A stretch of 64,000 nucleotides of DNA from Alphaproteobacteria bacterium (GCA_021774445.1 JAJFJA010000054.1:1-64000); one strand, 5' to 3'. Counted from the stretch's first letter, positions 26,623 through 37,666 are shown. Numbers and translations: made by a program. The notes: generated by a model not told the origin, from the sequence alone.

Positions 26623-27756
26623 ATGGCGAAGCGTGACTATTATGAAGTACTTGGCGCGTCCCGTGACGCCAGCGCCGATGATCTGAAAAAGGCCTACCGC
26701 AAGCTGGCCATGAAGTATCATCCCGACCGCAATGCGGGCGACGCGGCGGCCGAGCAGCGTTTCAAGGAACTCAACGAGGCCTACGCGGCGCTCAAGGAAC
26801 CCGATCAGCGCGCCGCCTACGACCGTTTCGGCCATGCCGCGTTCGAGCAAGGCGCCGGCGGCCGTCCGGGCGGCGGTGGCTTCGACTTCAGCGGCGGTTT
26901 CGCCGATATCTTCGACGAGATGTTTGGCGAGTTCATGGGTGGCCGCGGCGGTGGTCAGTCGGGCACCCGCGGCGCCGACCTCCGGCTCAATCTCGAAATC
27001 ACCCTGGAAGAGGCTTACACCGGCAAACAGGCGACCATCGATGTCCCGACCGCGGTCACCTGTGGCACCTGCCAGGGCAGCGGCGCCGCTAGCGGTACCC
27101 GGCCGGTGAGTTGCCCGAGTTGCCAGGGTAACGGCAAAGTCCGCAGCCAGCAGGGTTTCTTCACCATCGAACGGACCTGTCCGGCCTGCCACGGCGCCGG
27201 TCGGGTGATCGAAAAGCCCTGCGGTACCTGCGGCGGGGCCGGTCGCGAGCACCAGGAAAAGACCCTCAACGTCAATATCCCGGCGGGTGTCGAGGACGGC
27301 ACCCGTATCCGCCTGTCCGGCGAGGGCGAAGCCGGTGTTCGCGGTGGCCCCACCGGCGATCTCTATATCTTCCTCTCCAGCAAACCGCACCGCATTTTCC
27401 GCCGCGATGGCGCTAATCTACATCTGCGGGTGCCCTTGGCCATGACCACGGCGGCCCTCGGCGGCAGCATCGAGGTGCCGACCATCGACGGCGCCCGCGC
27501 CCGCGTCTCCGTCCCTGCCGGCACCCAAGGCGGCCACCAATTCCGCCTCAAGGGCAAGGGCATGAGCGTCCTCCGCAGCAATGCCCGCGGCGACATGTAC
27601 ATCCAGTGCCAGATCGAGACCCCGGTGAACTTGTCCAAACGCCAGCAGGAACTGTTGCGTGAATTCGAGCAAGCCGGCGGCAAGAAGTCCCACAGCCCCG
27701 AATCCGAAGGTTTCTTCAGCCGCGTCAAGGAACTCTGGGACGACCTCAAGGATTAG
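26623..27756 (+). CDS. dnaJ: Chaperone DnaJ (Hsp40)
   Basis: A 377-residue type I J-protein. The J domain has HPD at residues 33-35 ([11 protein letters not shown]). A Gly-rich region follows ([15 protein letters not shown]), then four zinc-binding CxxCxGxG motifs: [24 protein letters not shown] and CGTCGGAG. The C-terminal peptide-binding domains complete it. It stimulates DnaK ATPase and delivers substrates. Full length, no lesions. 128 bp after dnaK. Confidence 0.99.
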   Translation: MAKRDYYEVLGASRDASADDLKKAYRKLAMKYHPDRNAGDAAAEQRFKELNEAYAALKEPDQRAAYDRFGHAAFEQGAGGRPGGGGFDFSGGFADIFDEMFGEFMGGRGGGQSGTRGADLRLNLEITLEEAYTGKQATIDVPTAVTCGTCQGSGAASGTRPVSCPSCQGNGKVRSQQGFFTIERTCPACHGAGRVIEKPCGTCGGAGREHQEKTLNVNIPAGVEDGTRIRLSGEGEAGVRGGPTGDLYIFLSSKPHRIFRRDGANLHLRVPLAMTTAALGGSIEVPTIDGARARVSVPAGTQGGHQFRLKGKGMSVLRSNARGDMYIQCQIETPVNLSKRQQELLREFEQAGGKKSHSPESEGFFSRVKELWDDLKD

Positions 27757-27926
27757 CGCGAGTAGCGCCCGGTCCACGGCGCGCGGCCACCATTTTAACC
27801 GTTGTTTCAGCCCACTCCGGTAGTCTGCGCCTGGGCTCCGTTGCCTCTTCGGCCCATCGGGTTTCCTAGCAGCACCGCTGCGGCTAGCGCCTGGTCACGG
27901 AAGGGCAGTCCCGGAGGGGTAGGACT

Positions 27927-30917
27927 TTGACGACAGCGGAACGCGCCGCGGGCGCGCAAGCGAGGCGCTGGGTACGCGACTTGGTCGGCGCCGCGCTGTT
28001 CGCGGTCGGCGGGGCCGCCGCGCTGGGTTTCATGGACGTGTTCGAGCACCTGCACGCGATTTCCAGGGTCTACGAGCCCTGGAACCTCGACGAGCTCGTA
28101 CTCTCTGTATGGCTCTTCGCCCTTTCGATCGTCTGGTTCGCCTGGCGGCGGCAACGGGAGGCGCAGCGGCACCTACGCGCCCGCACCGACCTGGAGCGTG
28201 ATCTTCGCAAGAGCCACGATGAGCTATCCTTCCTGATCTCGGCGGCCCCCGGCGCGCTCTACGCTTGCGAGGCCGGGGGCGACTTCGCCGCCACCTTCGT
28301 GAGTCCGAGTGTCAAGGCCCAGCACGGCTACGATCCCAGCGATTTCACCGGTGACCCCCAGTTCTGGGCTGACCATATCCATCCCGAAGATAAGGAGCAC
28401 GTCTTTGCGGGATTGGCATCGCTGTTCGAACACGGCCGCCACGACCACCAGTACCGCTTTCGAAATAGCGATGGTTCCTACGCCTGGATGCATGACCAAC
28501 TGACACTGTTCCGCGATTCTGACGGCAAGCCCGACCGGATTGTGGGCTTCTGGCATGACATCACCGACCACAAGGAGTTCGAACAGCGTATTCGGCATTT
28601 GGTCGAGAGCTTTAGCTCAGGCATTTACATCCACGCGAAATTCAAGCCGATCTACGCCAATCAGACCTTACTCGACATGTTCGGTTTCGACGGGCAGGAG
28701 GATTTCCTTTCCATCGACTCGACAGAGACGTTGCTGGCGTCTGAGGAACGAGAGCGAATTTGGCAATACCACCAAGCCCGTCTACGTGGCGATCCGGCAC
28801 CAGCGGATTATGATTTTTGGGCGCTCAAGAAAAACGGCGAAAAGCTCTACGTCAACAATCGGTCTTTTGTCGTCGACTGGGATGGGCAACAAGCCGTCTG
28901 CACGACGCTCTTCGACCTGACGGAGAGACTGGCAACAGAGAAATCGCTGGTCGAGCAGCAACATCTGATGAATTCCCTGCTCGAAACGACCCAGGAAGGT
29001 TTCTGGTTCATTGATCTTGACGCGTGCACAACGGACGTAAACCCGGCCATGTGCAGAATCTTGAACCGCCCTCGCGAGGAGATTATCGGCAAGAGCATTT
29101 TCGAATTCGTCGATGACGAAAACCGGAAAATATTCCACGAGCAAATAGCTCGGCGACGGAAAGCGGCAACCGGTGCGTACGAGATAGCGCTGCGGCGGCC
29201 GGACGGCACGAATGTATCGTGTCTCAACAACGCGACGCCGCTTTTCACGTCGGAAGGTGAGCGCAGCGGATCGGTCGGTATTTGGGCCGATATTACCGAG
29301 ATCAAGACGACGCAGCGCAAACTGGAACGGGAGAAGGAACGGGCACAGGCCGCCAGTATCGCCAAGTCGGAATTTCTGGCGATAGCCAGTCATGAACTCA
29401 GGACTCCGATGAATGGGGTGCTCGGGGCGGCCGGGCTATTGCTGGCAACAGACCTGTCCGACGAACAGCAGCATCGCGTCGAAATCATCAAACAGTCAGG
29501 CGAATCCTTGCTTGAACTGCTCAACGACATTCTTGACATCGCCAAGATTGAATCCGGCCGTATCGAGATCGAAAGATCTCACTTCGACCTTCGCGGACTG
29601 ATGACGGGTGTAGCGGCGCTTATGCAATTGCGCGCGCGGCAAAAAGGGTTGGGCTACGAGTGCTGTTTCGCTGCCGACGTGCCCGCTGTTTTGGTCGGTG
29701 ATTTGGCGCGATTGCGGCAAATCCTCATCAATCTGGTCGGCAACGCGATCAAGTTTACCGCAGTGGGAGAAATCCGGATTTCAGTTTCGCAGACGACAAT
29801 CGACCAAACTTCATCTCTTCTGCGTTTCGAGATCACCGACACCGGGCTGGGTATCGACGAACGGGCCCAACCAAGAGTTTTCGAGAAATTCACCCAGGCG
29901 GACGCGTCGACGACGCGAAAATTCGGCGGCACCGGACTGGGCCTCGCGATTTGCAGGAACCTGGTCGAACTACAAGGCGGCGAAATCGGCGTCGATAGTG
30001 TCCTCGGCGAAGGATCGACATTCTGGTTCACCGTCATTTGCGGGATCGGCGACCGGAGCGAAATCGTTGACAGGCAGGCCGCCGACGCATCGACGGACGC
30101 GCGCGCGCTAGCGGATTGTCCGCCGTTGCGCATTCTGTTGGCGGAAGACAATCAGATAAATCAAGAGATTGCCAAGGATACTTTGGCAAAGCGGGGTCAC
30201 CGTGTAGACGTCGTCTGGAACGGTATCCAAGCACTTGAGGCCGTTCAGAAGGTCGCCTACGACGTCGTTTTGATGGACATACGTATGCCCGAAATGGATG
30301 GGCCGACGGCGACGCGAAAGATTCGGGAACTCACCGGCGACATGTCCAAGGTTCCGATCATCGCGCTGACCGCGAATGCGATGGTTGGCGACAGCGAAAA
30401 ATTCTTGGCCGCCGGCATGAACGGTTATGTGTCGAAGCCATTCGATCCGAACCGGCTGTTCGCGACGATCGCGGATTGCGTGCAGATGGCGCCGGTCAGC
30501 GCTGCACGGCGGCATTTCATCGAGTATCCCACGGCGGCGGGCGCGCCAGCAGACCCTGTCCTGGACGCCGCGGTTGTCGAGCCCTTACGCCTCGGTACGC
30601 CCGATTTGTGGCAGCGGCTGATCGCGGTTTACCGGGAGACCACCCTGAGCGGCCATGAGTCGTTGGAACGGGCGCTGAATAGCGACGATCGCGCCGCGGT
30701 GCGGATGACCGCGCACACCTTGAAGTCGTCCAGCGCCAATATGGGGGCCCAAAGGCTATCCGGTCTTTACCGACAGCTTGAGACGGCGGCGGGCGAAGCA
30801 AGCCTGGATAAGGCGCGCGCGCTATCCGCTGAAATTCGCCGAGAGTTCGAAAGTGTCAGGACCGCGCTCGCCCGCGACGACGACGGCGATACGATGACCG
30901 AAAGATCCACCGCATGA
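27927..30917 (+). CDS. Hybrid sensor histidine kinase (PAS x3, HisKA, HATPase, REC, Hpt)
   Basis: A 996-residue protein starting with TTG preceded by GGAGG. Two membrane segments (residues about 18-40 and 52-72) are followed by three PAS-type domains (about 95-215, 217-335 and 345-460), each closed by a DIT/DLT motif (HDITDHKE, FDLTERL, ADITEIK). Next come HisKA with His489 (ASHELRTPMNGVLG), HATPase with GTGLGLAICRN, a receiver with Asp784 (LMDIRMPEMDG) and a C-terminal Hpt with His930 (AHTLKSSSANMG). All relay stations are in one chain, as in ArcB/BarA-type kinases. Its stop overlaps the next start by 4 nt. The stimulus is unknown. Confidence 0.93.
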   Translation: MTTAERAAGAQARRWVRDLVGAALFAVGGAAALGFMDVFEHLHAISRVYEPWNLDELVLSVWLFALSIVWFAWRRQREAQRHLRARTDLERDLRKSHDELSFLISAAPGALYACEAGGDFAATFVSPSVKAQHGYDPSDFTGDPQFWADHIHPEDKEHVFAGLASLFEHGRHDHQYRFRNSDGSYAWMHDQLTLFRDSDGKPDRIVGFWHDITDHKEFEQRIRHLVESFSSGIYIHAKFKPIYANQTLLDMFGFDGQEDFLSIDSTETLLASEERERIWQYHQARLRGDPAPADYDFWALKKNGEKLYVNNRSFVVDWDGQQAVCTTLFDLTERLATEKSLVEQQHLMNSLLETTQEGFWFIDLDACTTDVNPAMCRILNRPREEIIGKSIFEFVDDENRKIFHEQIARRRKAATGAYEIALRRPDGTNVSCLNNATPLFTSEGERSGSVGIWADITEIKTTQRKLEREKERAQAASIAKSEFLAIASHELRTPMNGVLGAAGLLLATDLSDEQQHRVEIIKQSGESLLELLNDILDIAKIESGRIEIERSHFDLRGLMTGVAALMQLRARQKGLGYECCFAADVPAVLVGDLARLRQILINLVGNAIKFTAVGEIRISVSQTTIDQTSSLLRFEITDTGLGIDERAQPRVFEKFTQADASTTRKFGGTGLGLAICRNLVELQGGEIGVDSVLGEGSTFWFTVICGIGDRSEIVDRQAADASTDARALADCPPLRILLAEDNQINQEIAKDTLAKRGHRVDVVWNGIQALEAVQKVAYDVVLMDIRMPEMDGPTATRKIRELTGDMSKVPIIALTANAMVGDSEKFLAAGMNGYVSKPFDPNRLFATIADCVQMAPVSAARRHFIEYPTAAGAPADPVLDAAVVEPLRLGTPDLWQRLIAVYRETTLSGHESLERALNSDDRAAVRMTAHTLKSSSANMGAQRLSGLYRQLETAAGEASLDKARALSAEIRREFESVRTALARDDDGDTMTERSTA

Positions 30918-32080
30918 TCGACGATCGCAGAAGATGCGCGGATGCATTGATTTTCGTCGTTGACGACGAGGAGATCCAAAGGCTGCTGACGCGCCATCAT
31001 CTGGAGGCTGAGGGTCTGAGGGTCGCCGAAGCGTCGAATGGGGAGGATGGGCTCAGACTGATCCGCGAGTTGCGGCCCGATCTGGTCCTGCTCGACGTCA
31101 TGATGCCGGGAGTTGATGGCTTCGAGGTATGCCGCCGATTACGCGCCGACCCCGCCATCTGCCACACCCCGGTGATAATCGTCACCGGCCATGAGGATAC
31201 CGAAGAGGTCAAGAAGGGGTTCGCCGCCGGAGCGACGGACTTTCTGATGAAGCCCGTTCCCTGGAATCTTCTGCCCAATCGTATCCGCTATGTCCTCAGG
31301 ACAAGCAGATTGGAGCAGGAATTGCGCCTTGCCAGGGAAATCGCTGAAAAAGCCAGTGAAACGAAATCGGCACTCCTGTCGACCATGGGGCACGAACTGA
31401 GGACCCCATTGAACGCGATCATCGGTTTCTCGGATCTGATGAGGCAGGCAGCGTTTGGGCCCGTCGGATCGCCGCAATACGAAGGATATGTCGTTGGTAT
31501 CCACGAGTCCGGCATACGGCTCTCCAACGCCATTAACGACATTCTCGAAATCACCAATTGTGAGTCGGGGAAGCTGCAGATTGATCGGCAACGGATTGGC
31601 GTCGCTGACCTCGTCGATACCGTGGTGCGGCAAGTTACCGCGGAGGCCAAGGCATCGGGCGTCCGGATCGCGAATGGCGTCTCCGACAATCGTGTCTTCC
31701 TCAACGGCGACGAGAGCCGCCTGCGCAAGGCGCTTTTCAATTTGGTGTCCAACGCCGTCAGGTTTACCGAGCCGGGCGGCGTTGTTCGCATCGATATGTC
31801 CGTCGAGAAGGACGCTGGCTTGGTGCTGACGGTTGCCGACAATGGGATCGGCATATCAGCCGCGGATCTGCCGCGGATAATGCAGCCGTTCGAGCAGGCC
31901 GACGGTCGTCTCGCCCGCAAGTACGAGGGGCTGGGGCTAGGCATACCGCTGGCCAGCGCGGTGCTGCGGCTGCATGGTGGCGATATCGATTATCAGAGTG
32001 CGCTCGGGCAAGGAACCACGGTCCGCATCACCATACCGGCCGTTCGCATGGTGGCGTCGGGTGAAACCGCGGCCGCCTGA
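30914..32080 (+). CDS. Receiver-histidine kinase fusion protein
   Basis: A 388-residue soluble protein. An N-terminal receiver has the acidic pair VVDDEE (residues 15-20) and Asp61 (LVLLDVMMPGVDG). HisKA follows with His160 (MGHELRTPLNAIIGF), then HATPase_c with N-box NLVSNAVRF and G-box YEGLGLGIPLASAV. It overlaps the hybrid kinase gene by ATGA, so the two are made together. The Hpt of the hybrid kinase may phosphorylate this receiver and so control the second kinase. No DNA-binding output is encoded nearby. Confidence 0.9.
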   Translation: MIDDRRRCADALIFVVDDEEIQRLLTRHHLEAEGLRVAEASNGEDGLRLIRELRPDLVLLDVMMPGVDGFEVCRRLRADPAICHTPVIIVTGHEDTEEVKKGFAAGATDFLMKPVPWNLLPNRIRYVLRTSRLEQELRLAREIAEKASETKSALLSTMGHELRTPLNAIIGFSDLMRQAAFGPVGSPQYEGYVVGIHESGIRLSNAINDILEITNCESGKLQIDRQRIGVADLVDTVVRQVTAEAKASGVRIANGVSDNRVFLNGDESRLRKALFNLVSNAVRFTEPGGVVRIDMSVEKDAGLVLTVADNGIGISAADLPRIMQPFEQADGRLARKYEGLGLGIPLASAVLRLHGGDIDYQSALGQGTTVRITIPAVRMVASGETAAA

Positions 32081-32184
32081 CACAGGACATCGATTTGCAA
32101 GGCCGGGACACCCGTTCGTCGCGGTAACCCGTTCCGCGCCGCCGGGGACGGGCGCGGTCGCTTGCCCTTCCGCGGCCCACCCGA

Positions 32185-33006
32185 TCACCCAGCGAGTGGC
32201 GACAACACGTCGGCGCATCTGAGGCCGTAGCCCGGATCCTCGCCATCCTCGAGATCCCAACTTGCGCTCAGCCCGGCATGCGCAAAGGCGAAGTTCAATA
32301 CGCGCCGGGCATCCAGGCCGAGCCGGCGCGCATAAAGTTGGGCCATCTGCCTCATTCGGTCCGGACTATGCACCAACTCGCCATGCGGCCACGGATTGCA
32401 CAGCAAATTGGCGACGTCGTAGGTGCGTTCGCCGATCAGCCCTTTCGGGTCGATCGCCAGCCACCCGCGCGCGCCGGCATCCAGCACGTTGTAGTGATGC
32501 AGGTCGCCATGCAACGGCACCCGCTCGCCCTCCGTGGCCAGCAACTGGCGCGCCATGTCGGCACATTGGCCCAACAGCGGATGGGTGGCCTCGTAGGCGA
32601 AGAGGGCGCGAAACCGCTCGGCCAGCGGGGTCAGCGACGCCGGTACCGCGCATCCGCTTGGCGCATGTAGGATCACCACGGTATCGGCAAGTATGTCGGC
32701 GGCATCAACATCGCGGCCGGATAGCGCCATCGCCGCCAGCGACCGCTCGCCGCTCGCCCGCTCCATCAGCAGGGCGTTGTCGTCCGCTTCGAAAAGCCGC
32801 ACGGCACCTCGTCCATCATAGTAGCGCAGCAGCGCCGCCGCGTTCTGCTCGTCGCTATGCGGCTTGAGCAACTTCAGCATGGCCGCTACCCCCGCACGCC
32901 GCACCGGCTGTAGCCAGCTCGCCGGTGTCTCCATACGCTCGCCATCCGGCTTGGCCGACCACTGTTTCAGATAGCCGGCAATGTCCTGTCTCGCGGCCTC
33001 CGCCAA
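32185..33006 (-). CDS. Aminoglycoside phosphotransferase-like kinase (APH(6)-type)
   Basis: A 273-residue small-molecule kinase fold. The catalytic loop is PLHGDLHHYNVLDAG and the metal motif AIDPKGLIGERTYDVANLL, the wording of streptomycin 6-kinase-type (APH(6)) proteins. The N-terminal ATP-binding Lys is in AAMLKLLKPH. Chromosomal members often have housekeeping or unknown substrates, so resistance cannot be claimed. It follows cysNC on the same strand with a 5-bp gap and may be part of that operon. Confidence 0.8.
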   Translation of the reverse strand: MAEAARQDIAGYLKQWSAKPDGERMETPASWLQPVRRAGVAAMLKLLKPHSDEQNAAALLRYYDGRGAVRLFEADDNALLMERASGERSLAAMALSGRDVDAADILADTVVILHAPSGCAVPASLTPLAERFRALFAYEATHPLLGQCADMARQLLATEGERVPLHGDLHHYNVLDAGARGWLAIDPKGLIGERTYDVANLLCNPWPHGELVHSPDRMRQMAQLYARRLGLDARRVLNFAFAHAGLSASWDLEDGEDPGYGLRCADVLSPLAG

Positions 33007-33011
33007 TGCGC

Positions 33012-34904
33012 CTATCCCAGTTCTCTGTCGTAGTAGGCGAGCACCCGGTCCGCCAGCGCGTCGGCGGTCGTGTCCACGGTATTCAGCACCAGCTCCGGGG
33101 TCTCGGGCGGCTCATAGGGCGAGTCGATACCGGTGAAATTGCCGATTTCACCGGCCCGAGCGCGGGCGTAGAGGCCCTTGGGGTCGCGCTGCTCGCAGAC
33201 CTCGAGCGGGGCGTCGACGAAGATTTCGACGAACTCGTCCGTACCCATCATCTCCCGCACCATGGCCCGCTCGTTACGGAACGGTGAAATCAGCGATACC
33301 AGCACGATCAGCCCGGCATCGACGAACAGTTTCGCGACTTCGCCGACCCGGCGGATATTCTCCACCCGGTCCTCGGGGCGGAACCCCAGATCGCGGTTCA
33401 GCCCATGCCGCAGATTGTCGCCATCCAGCAGGTAGCAATGCCGCCCGCGGCCATGCAGGCGCGTCGCCACCGCGTCGGCGACCGTCGACTTGCCCGCGCC
33501 CGACAGGCCGGTAAACCACAGCACCAAGGGTTTTTGGCCGGTCAGGGTGGCCCGCGCCGCCTTGGTGATCTCCAAATCCTGCCACGGCACGGTGCTGGCG
33601 CGCCACAGTGCGAATTCGATCATACCGCAGCCGACGGTGGCCTTGCTGAACCGGTCGATCAGGATGAAACCGCCCAGGGTCGGGCAGGTCGCGTAGGGCT
33701 CGAACGCTATGGCCCGGTCGAGACTGAGCGTGCCATAGGCGATATCGTTGCAGTCGAGATGCCGCGCCGCATGTTTGTCGAATGTGTTCACATCGATGCG
33801 GTGCTTCAGCTCGGTGATCTGACCGGTCAGGGTGCGGTGGCCGATCTTCACCTGGTAGGCACGGCCGGGATAGAGTGGCGCCTTGTCGAGCCACACCACA
33901 TGGACGGCGAATTGGTCGGCCTGCTCCAGCGGGTCCGCAGCCGCGGCGATCACATCGCCGCGGCTGACGTCGGTCTCGTCTTGCAGCGCCAGCGTCACCG
34001 CCTGACCTTGCCTCGCCGCGCCAAGATCACCGTCGAACGTGACGATCCGCGCGACCGTCGTCGCCTGACCCGATGGTTGTACGACGACGGCATCCCCGGG
34101 GCGCACCGCACCCTGTGCGATGGTGCCGGCATAACCGCGAAAACTCTGATCCGGCCTGACCACGCGCTGCACCGGCAGGCGCAGCGGGCCCTCCGCACCC
34201 CGCTCGGCCGAGATCGTCTCCAGCACTTCCAGCAGGCTGGGGCCGCTATACCAACCGGTCCAGTCGGACGCCCGCGTAATGTTATCGCCGTTCAGTGCCG
34301 AGACCGGCACCGAACGCACCTCGTCGACCTTGAGTCGCGCCGCCAAGGCTTTGAAATCGGCAGTGATCCGATCGAAAACCGACTGCGCATAGTCAACCCG
34401 GTCCATTTTGTTGACCGCCAGCACGAAGACCCGAATGCCGAGTAGCGCGGCGATATAGGCATGTCGTCGGGTCTGCGGCAGCAACCCTCTTTCCGCGTCG
34501 ACCAGAAGTACCGCGAGATCGGCGGTCGACGCCGCGGTCGCCATGTTACGGGTGTACTGCTCATGCCCCGGCGTATCGGCGACGACGAATTTGCGCCGGC
34601 TGGTGGCGAAAGTCCGGTAGGCGACGTCGATGGTAATCTTCTGTTCCCGCTCGGCCTCGAGCCCATCGAGCAGCAGCGAGTAATCAAGGTCAGTCCCCGC
34701 CGTGCCGAACCGCCCGCTGTCACTGTGCAGCGCCGCGAGCTGATCGCTATGCAAGGCATCCGCCTCAAACAGCAGCCGGCCGAGCAACGTGCTTTTGCCG
34801 TCATCGACGCTGCCGCAGGTCATAAAGCGCAGCGTGCCCTTCTGCGTCTCGCGGCGCAGCAGGTCGCCGAACACGCGGTCTTCCGGGCCGGTCGATTCCG
34901 CCAT
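33012..34904 (-). CDS. cysNC: Bifunctional ATP sulfurylase GTPase subunit / APS kinase (CysNC)
   Basis: A 630-residue fusion. The N-terminal part (1-430) is the CysN elongation-factor-like GTPase: P-loop [34 protein letters not shown] and NKMD. The C-terminal part (about 445-630) is APS kinase: [49 protein letters not shown]. Together with CysD it makes APS, then PAPS. The ATG overlaps the cysD stop by one base. A NodQ-type fusion is common in rhizobia and Rhodospirillales. With a sulfotransferase upstream, the product PAPS may serve sulfation. Confidence 0.97.
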   Translation of the reverse strand: MAESTGPEDRVFGDLLRRETQKGTLRFMTCGSVDDGKSTLLGRLLFEADALHSDQLAALHSDSGRFGTAGTDLDYSLLLDGLEAEREQKITIDVAYRTFATSRRKFVVADTPGHEQYTRNMATAASTADLAVLLVDAERGLLPQTRRHAYIAALLGIRVFVLAVNKMDRVDYAQSVFDRITADFKALAARLKVDEVRSVPVSALNGDNITRASDWTGWYSGPSLLEVLETISAERGAEGPLRLPVQRVVRPDQSFRGYAGTIAQGAVRPGDAVVVQPSGQATTVARIVTFDGDLGAARQGQAVTLALQDETDVSRGDVIAAAADPLEQADQFAVHVVWLDKAPLYPGRAYQVKIGHRTLTGQITELKHRIDVNTFDKHAARHLDCNDIAYGTLSLDRAIAFEPYATCPTLGGFILIDRFSKATVGCGMIEFALWRASTVPWQDLEITKAARATLTGQKPLVLWFTGLSGAGKSTVADAVATRLHGRGRHCYLLDGDNLRHGLNRDLGFRPEDRVENIRRVGEVAKLFVDAGLIVLVSLISPFRNERAMVREMMGTDEFVEIFVDAPLEVCEQRDPKGLYARARAGEIGNFTGIDSPYEPPETPELVLNTVDTTADALADRVLAYYDRELG

Positions 34905-35809
34905 CAGAAATAGCCGTCCTGTTTCATGCCCTCGAAGGAGTTCGCGGGATCCTGGTCGATCAGCCGCCCGCGGCGCTCGGACATGCCGGCGCTGATCGTT
35001 TCCCGGATGACCTCGGCCGGCGTCGTGGCGTCCGACTCCACTGCCGCGGTCAGCGGATAACAGCCCAGCGTCCGAAACCTCACCCGGCGCCGTAGTGGTG
35101 CCTCCCCTGGGTTTAGGCGATAGCGGTCGTCGTCCATCACGAACAGCGCACCACCCCGCTCGATCACGAGCCGTTCGGCGGCGAAATACAGCGGCACCAC
35201 GGCGATGTTTTCGGTATGGATGTAAAGCCAGACGTCGAATTCGGTCCAGTTCGACAGCGGGAAGACGCGCATCGTCTCGCCCGCCTGCAGCTGGCAGTTA
35301 AACAGCCGCCATAGTTCCGGCCGCTGTGATTTCGGGTCCCAACGATGCGCCTGGCTGCGCAGCGAAAAGATACGCTCCTTGGCGCGCGATTTCTCCTCAT
35401 CCCGCCGCGCGCCGGCGATGGCGGCATCGAATCCATGTTTGTCCAGCGCCTGTTTCAGTGCCTCGGTCTTCATCACCTGGGTATACAGCGCGGCGCTGTG
35501 ATCGAACGGATTGATGCCCCGCGCCAGTCCGTCCTCGTTGGTATGGACCAGCAAGGCGAAACCACCGTCCCGCGCGCAGGCGTCGCGGAACGCGATCATC
35601 TCGCGGAATTTCCAAGTCGTGTCGATATGCAGCAGCGGCATCGGCGGCCTTTCCGGATAGAACGTCTTGCGCGCCAGATGCAGCAGCACCGCGCTGTCCT
35701 TGCCGCCGGAAAACAGCAGCACCGGCTTGCGAAATTCCGCCGCCGCCTCGCGAAATATGTGAATACTTTCCGCTTCCAGCTGCCGCAGGGTGGAGAGCTC
35801 GGTCACCAT
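34904..35809 (-). CDS. cysD: Sulfate adenylyltransferase subunit 2 (CysD)
   Basis: A 301-residue PP-loop ATPase forming ATP sulfurylase with CysN. The PP-motif is [20 protein letters not shown]. Others are [53 protein letters not shown] and [20 protein letters not shown]. Length is typical. It comes 35 bp after the sulfotransferase gene on the same strand and is coupled to cysNC. It catalyses adenylylation of sulfate to APS in the cytoplasm. Confidence 0.97.
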   Translation of the reverse strand: MVTELSTLRQLEAESIHIFREAAAEFRKPVLLFSGGKDSAVLLHLARKTFYPERPPMPLLHIDTTWKFREMIAFRDACARDGGFALLVHTNEDGLARGINPFDHSAALYTQVMKTEALKQALDKHGFDAAIAGARRDEEKSRAKERIFSLRSQAHRWDPKSQRPELWRLFNCQLQAGETMRVFPLSNWTEFDVWLYIHTENIAVVPLYFAAERLVIERGGALFVMDDDRYRLNPGEAPLRRRVRFRTLGCYPLTAAVESDATTPAEVIRETISAGMSERRGRLIDQDPANSFEGMKQDGYF

Positions 35810-35844
35810 CGGTATCTATCTCTTATTGCGAGCATCGCCGCCGC

Positions 35845-37437
35845 TCAGCTTTCACGCTCCGCCAGCGCCGCCTCTAGCGGTTGCAGATGTGACGCATAAC
35901 GTTGCCACCGACCTATCGACCCGGTGTAGATCGGCCGCCGCACTTGCGCGTCGCTCGCCGTATTGACGTAGCGTTTGTTGCGCTCCGGCTGCAGGCACGC
36001 GGCGTCGAACGGCAGGTCCAGCGCGCCGAGCAGTCGGCGAACTGCGTCTTCCGGTTCCCGGACCAGGGCCTCGTAGTTGACGCCGATGATCGGCAGCGGC
36101 GCAACGGCATGCCAATGCCGCATCAGCTTTTCATAGTGCCGATAGAAATGTCCCAGATTTGTCAGCTCGCCGGCAAAGACGTTCCCGGACCGAAAATTCT
36201 GGAAGTAGGCCGACAAACACACATCCCGCGCATCGCGCACGCAATGCACCACCCGCGCGTTGGGTGTCAACATCGCGGCGAGTCCGAGCTGTTCGAAATT
36301 GGTCGGCATCTTGTCCGTCACCAGTTCTGTGTCTTCCCCGGCAACCCGGCGCAGTGTTTGGCTGTAGCCGCCGGCAAGTTCTTCGAGCAATGCCGGGCCT
36401 ACCGAAGCCAGACCAGCCGGATAGTCCATCGCCCCGGACAGCGTGTGTGCGGCGCGCTGCAGATCGTTCAACTCGCCGGCCCCCGCGACCTGGGGGTGGC
36501 AATCGAGAATCTGCTCGACCAGGCTTGTCCCCGAGCGCGGCATGCCGACGATCAGCACCGGACGCGGTGAACGGTTCTTGGCTTTCGGCAGGCCGGCGAG
36601 GCGCTCGGCGGAGAAAAAGCCGATAATCTTCTCCGCCGTGCGCTCGACCGCCGCGGGATCATAGGGTTTCCGAACGGATCGGTTGGCCCGTTCGTAGGCC
36701 GCGAACGCGGCGTCGAAATTATCCAGCGAGTCTTCGACGCCGCCCAGCGCGAACCAGAGCTGTTGCGTCGCATGCACGTCCGACTCTGCCTCCGGCAAAG
36801 CCACCCGCAATAGGTCCCGCGCTTTCGCCGCCGCGCCGAATTTGGGCGCCAGCCTTGCATAAGCGCCTAACACGCCGACCCGGCGATGGCCCTGTTGTAT
36901 CAGGCTTTCCAGGGTTTCGAAGGCGGCCTTGGCCTCTCCCATTCTTTCCAGAACCTGCGCTTTGCCGAGTAATCCAAGGTAGTGACCCGGCTGCTTCTCC
37001 TGCAGCCGGTCCAGCGCCGCCAGCGCCGCCGAAAAATCGCCATGGGCGCGTTCCGCCAGTGCCAGGTTGAAAAGCACTTCCGGATCCTCCCGCACCGTGG
37101 CGGCTTTGAGGAGCCAATCGCGCCCGTCCTCGGCATGCCCCATTTTCATCAACAAGATGCCGGCATGGGTTAGCGCCGCGACGTGCCTCGGCTGTTTCGC
37201 CAATATGCGTTGATAGAGCGTGAGCGCGCGCGGGAAGTCGCCCTGCCGGTGCAGCAGGTCCGCCAGCACTTCCAGGACATCGGCACGATCCGGTGCCAAT
37301 TGGGCACATCGTTGCCACGTCTCATAGGCCTCGCGGCCCTTGCCGTTCTCGATTTGGGCCCGGCCGAGTTCCATCAAAGCATCAAGCTTGTCCGGTGCCG
37401 CCCGCACCGCCGCTTCTAGCCGTCGCAACGCCTGCAT
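35845..37437 (-). CDS. TPR-sulfotransferase
   Basis: I place the start at the ATG at 37437 (MQALRRLEAAVRAAPD), 530 residues; the open frame extends to 37551. Residues 1-240 are TPR repeats (DVLEVLADLLHRQGDFPRAL, EVLFNLALAERAHGDFSAAL). From about residue 285 comes a sulfotransferase domain: the 5'-phosphosulfate loop PVLIVGMPRSGTSLVEQIL, then DKMPTNFEQLGL and the 3'-phosphate site VVHCVRDARDVCLSAYFQNF. Such proteins transfer sulfate from PAPS to a carbohydrate, lipid or peptide. The next two genes make PAPS. Acceptor unknown; the TPRs may bind it or a carrier protein. Confidence 0.9.
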   Translation of the reverse strand: MQALRRLEAAVRAAPDKLDALMELGRAQIENGKGREAYETWQRCAQLAPDRADVLEVLADLLHRQGDFPRALTLYQRILAKQPRHVAALTHAGILLMKMGHAEDGRDWLLKAATVREDPEVLFNLALAERAHGDFSAALAALDRLQEKQPGHYLGLLGKAQVLERMGEAKAAFETLESLIQQGHRRVGVLGAYARLAPKFGAAAKARDLLRVALPEAESDVHATQQLWFALGGVEDSLDNFDAAFAAYERANRSVRKPYDPAAVERTAEKIIGFFSAERLAGLPKAKNRSPRPVLIVGMPRSGTSLVEQILDCHPQVAGAGELNDLQRAAHTLSGAMDYPAGLASVGPALLEELAGGYSQTLRRVAGEDTELVTDKMPTNFEQLGLAAMLTPNARVVHCVRDARDVCLSAYFQNFRSGNVFAGELTNLGHFYRHYEKLMRHWHAVAPLPIIGVNYEALVREPEDAVRRLLGALDLPFDAACLQPERNKRYVNTASDAQVRRPIYTGSIGRWQRYASHLQPLEAALAERES

Positions 37438-37666
37438 GGTCTCGACTCTCGGCCCCCTCGACTCGCGAATCCAGTTAGTCCGGACAACATATTTTATTCT
37501 GTTGCTGAAGACGAGCGTGGGGACGCGGATTTCGCCGGCCGCTACCGGCACCCGAGGCAGTCGCCAATTTCGCCAGCGCCTCAGAACATTGCCGGCGAAT
37601 TGCGTCAGGCCAGCGGCATTATTGCGTTGTTTTTGCGCGCGTGATCGGGCGCGTTATCAGGGCAAC

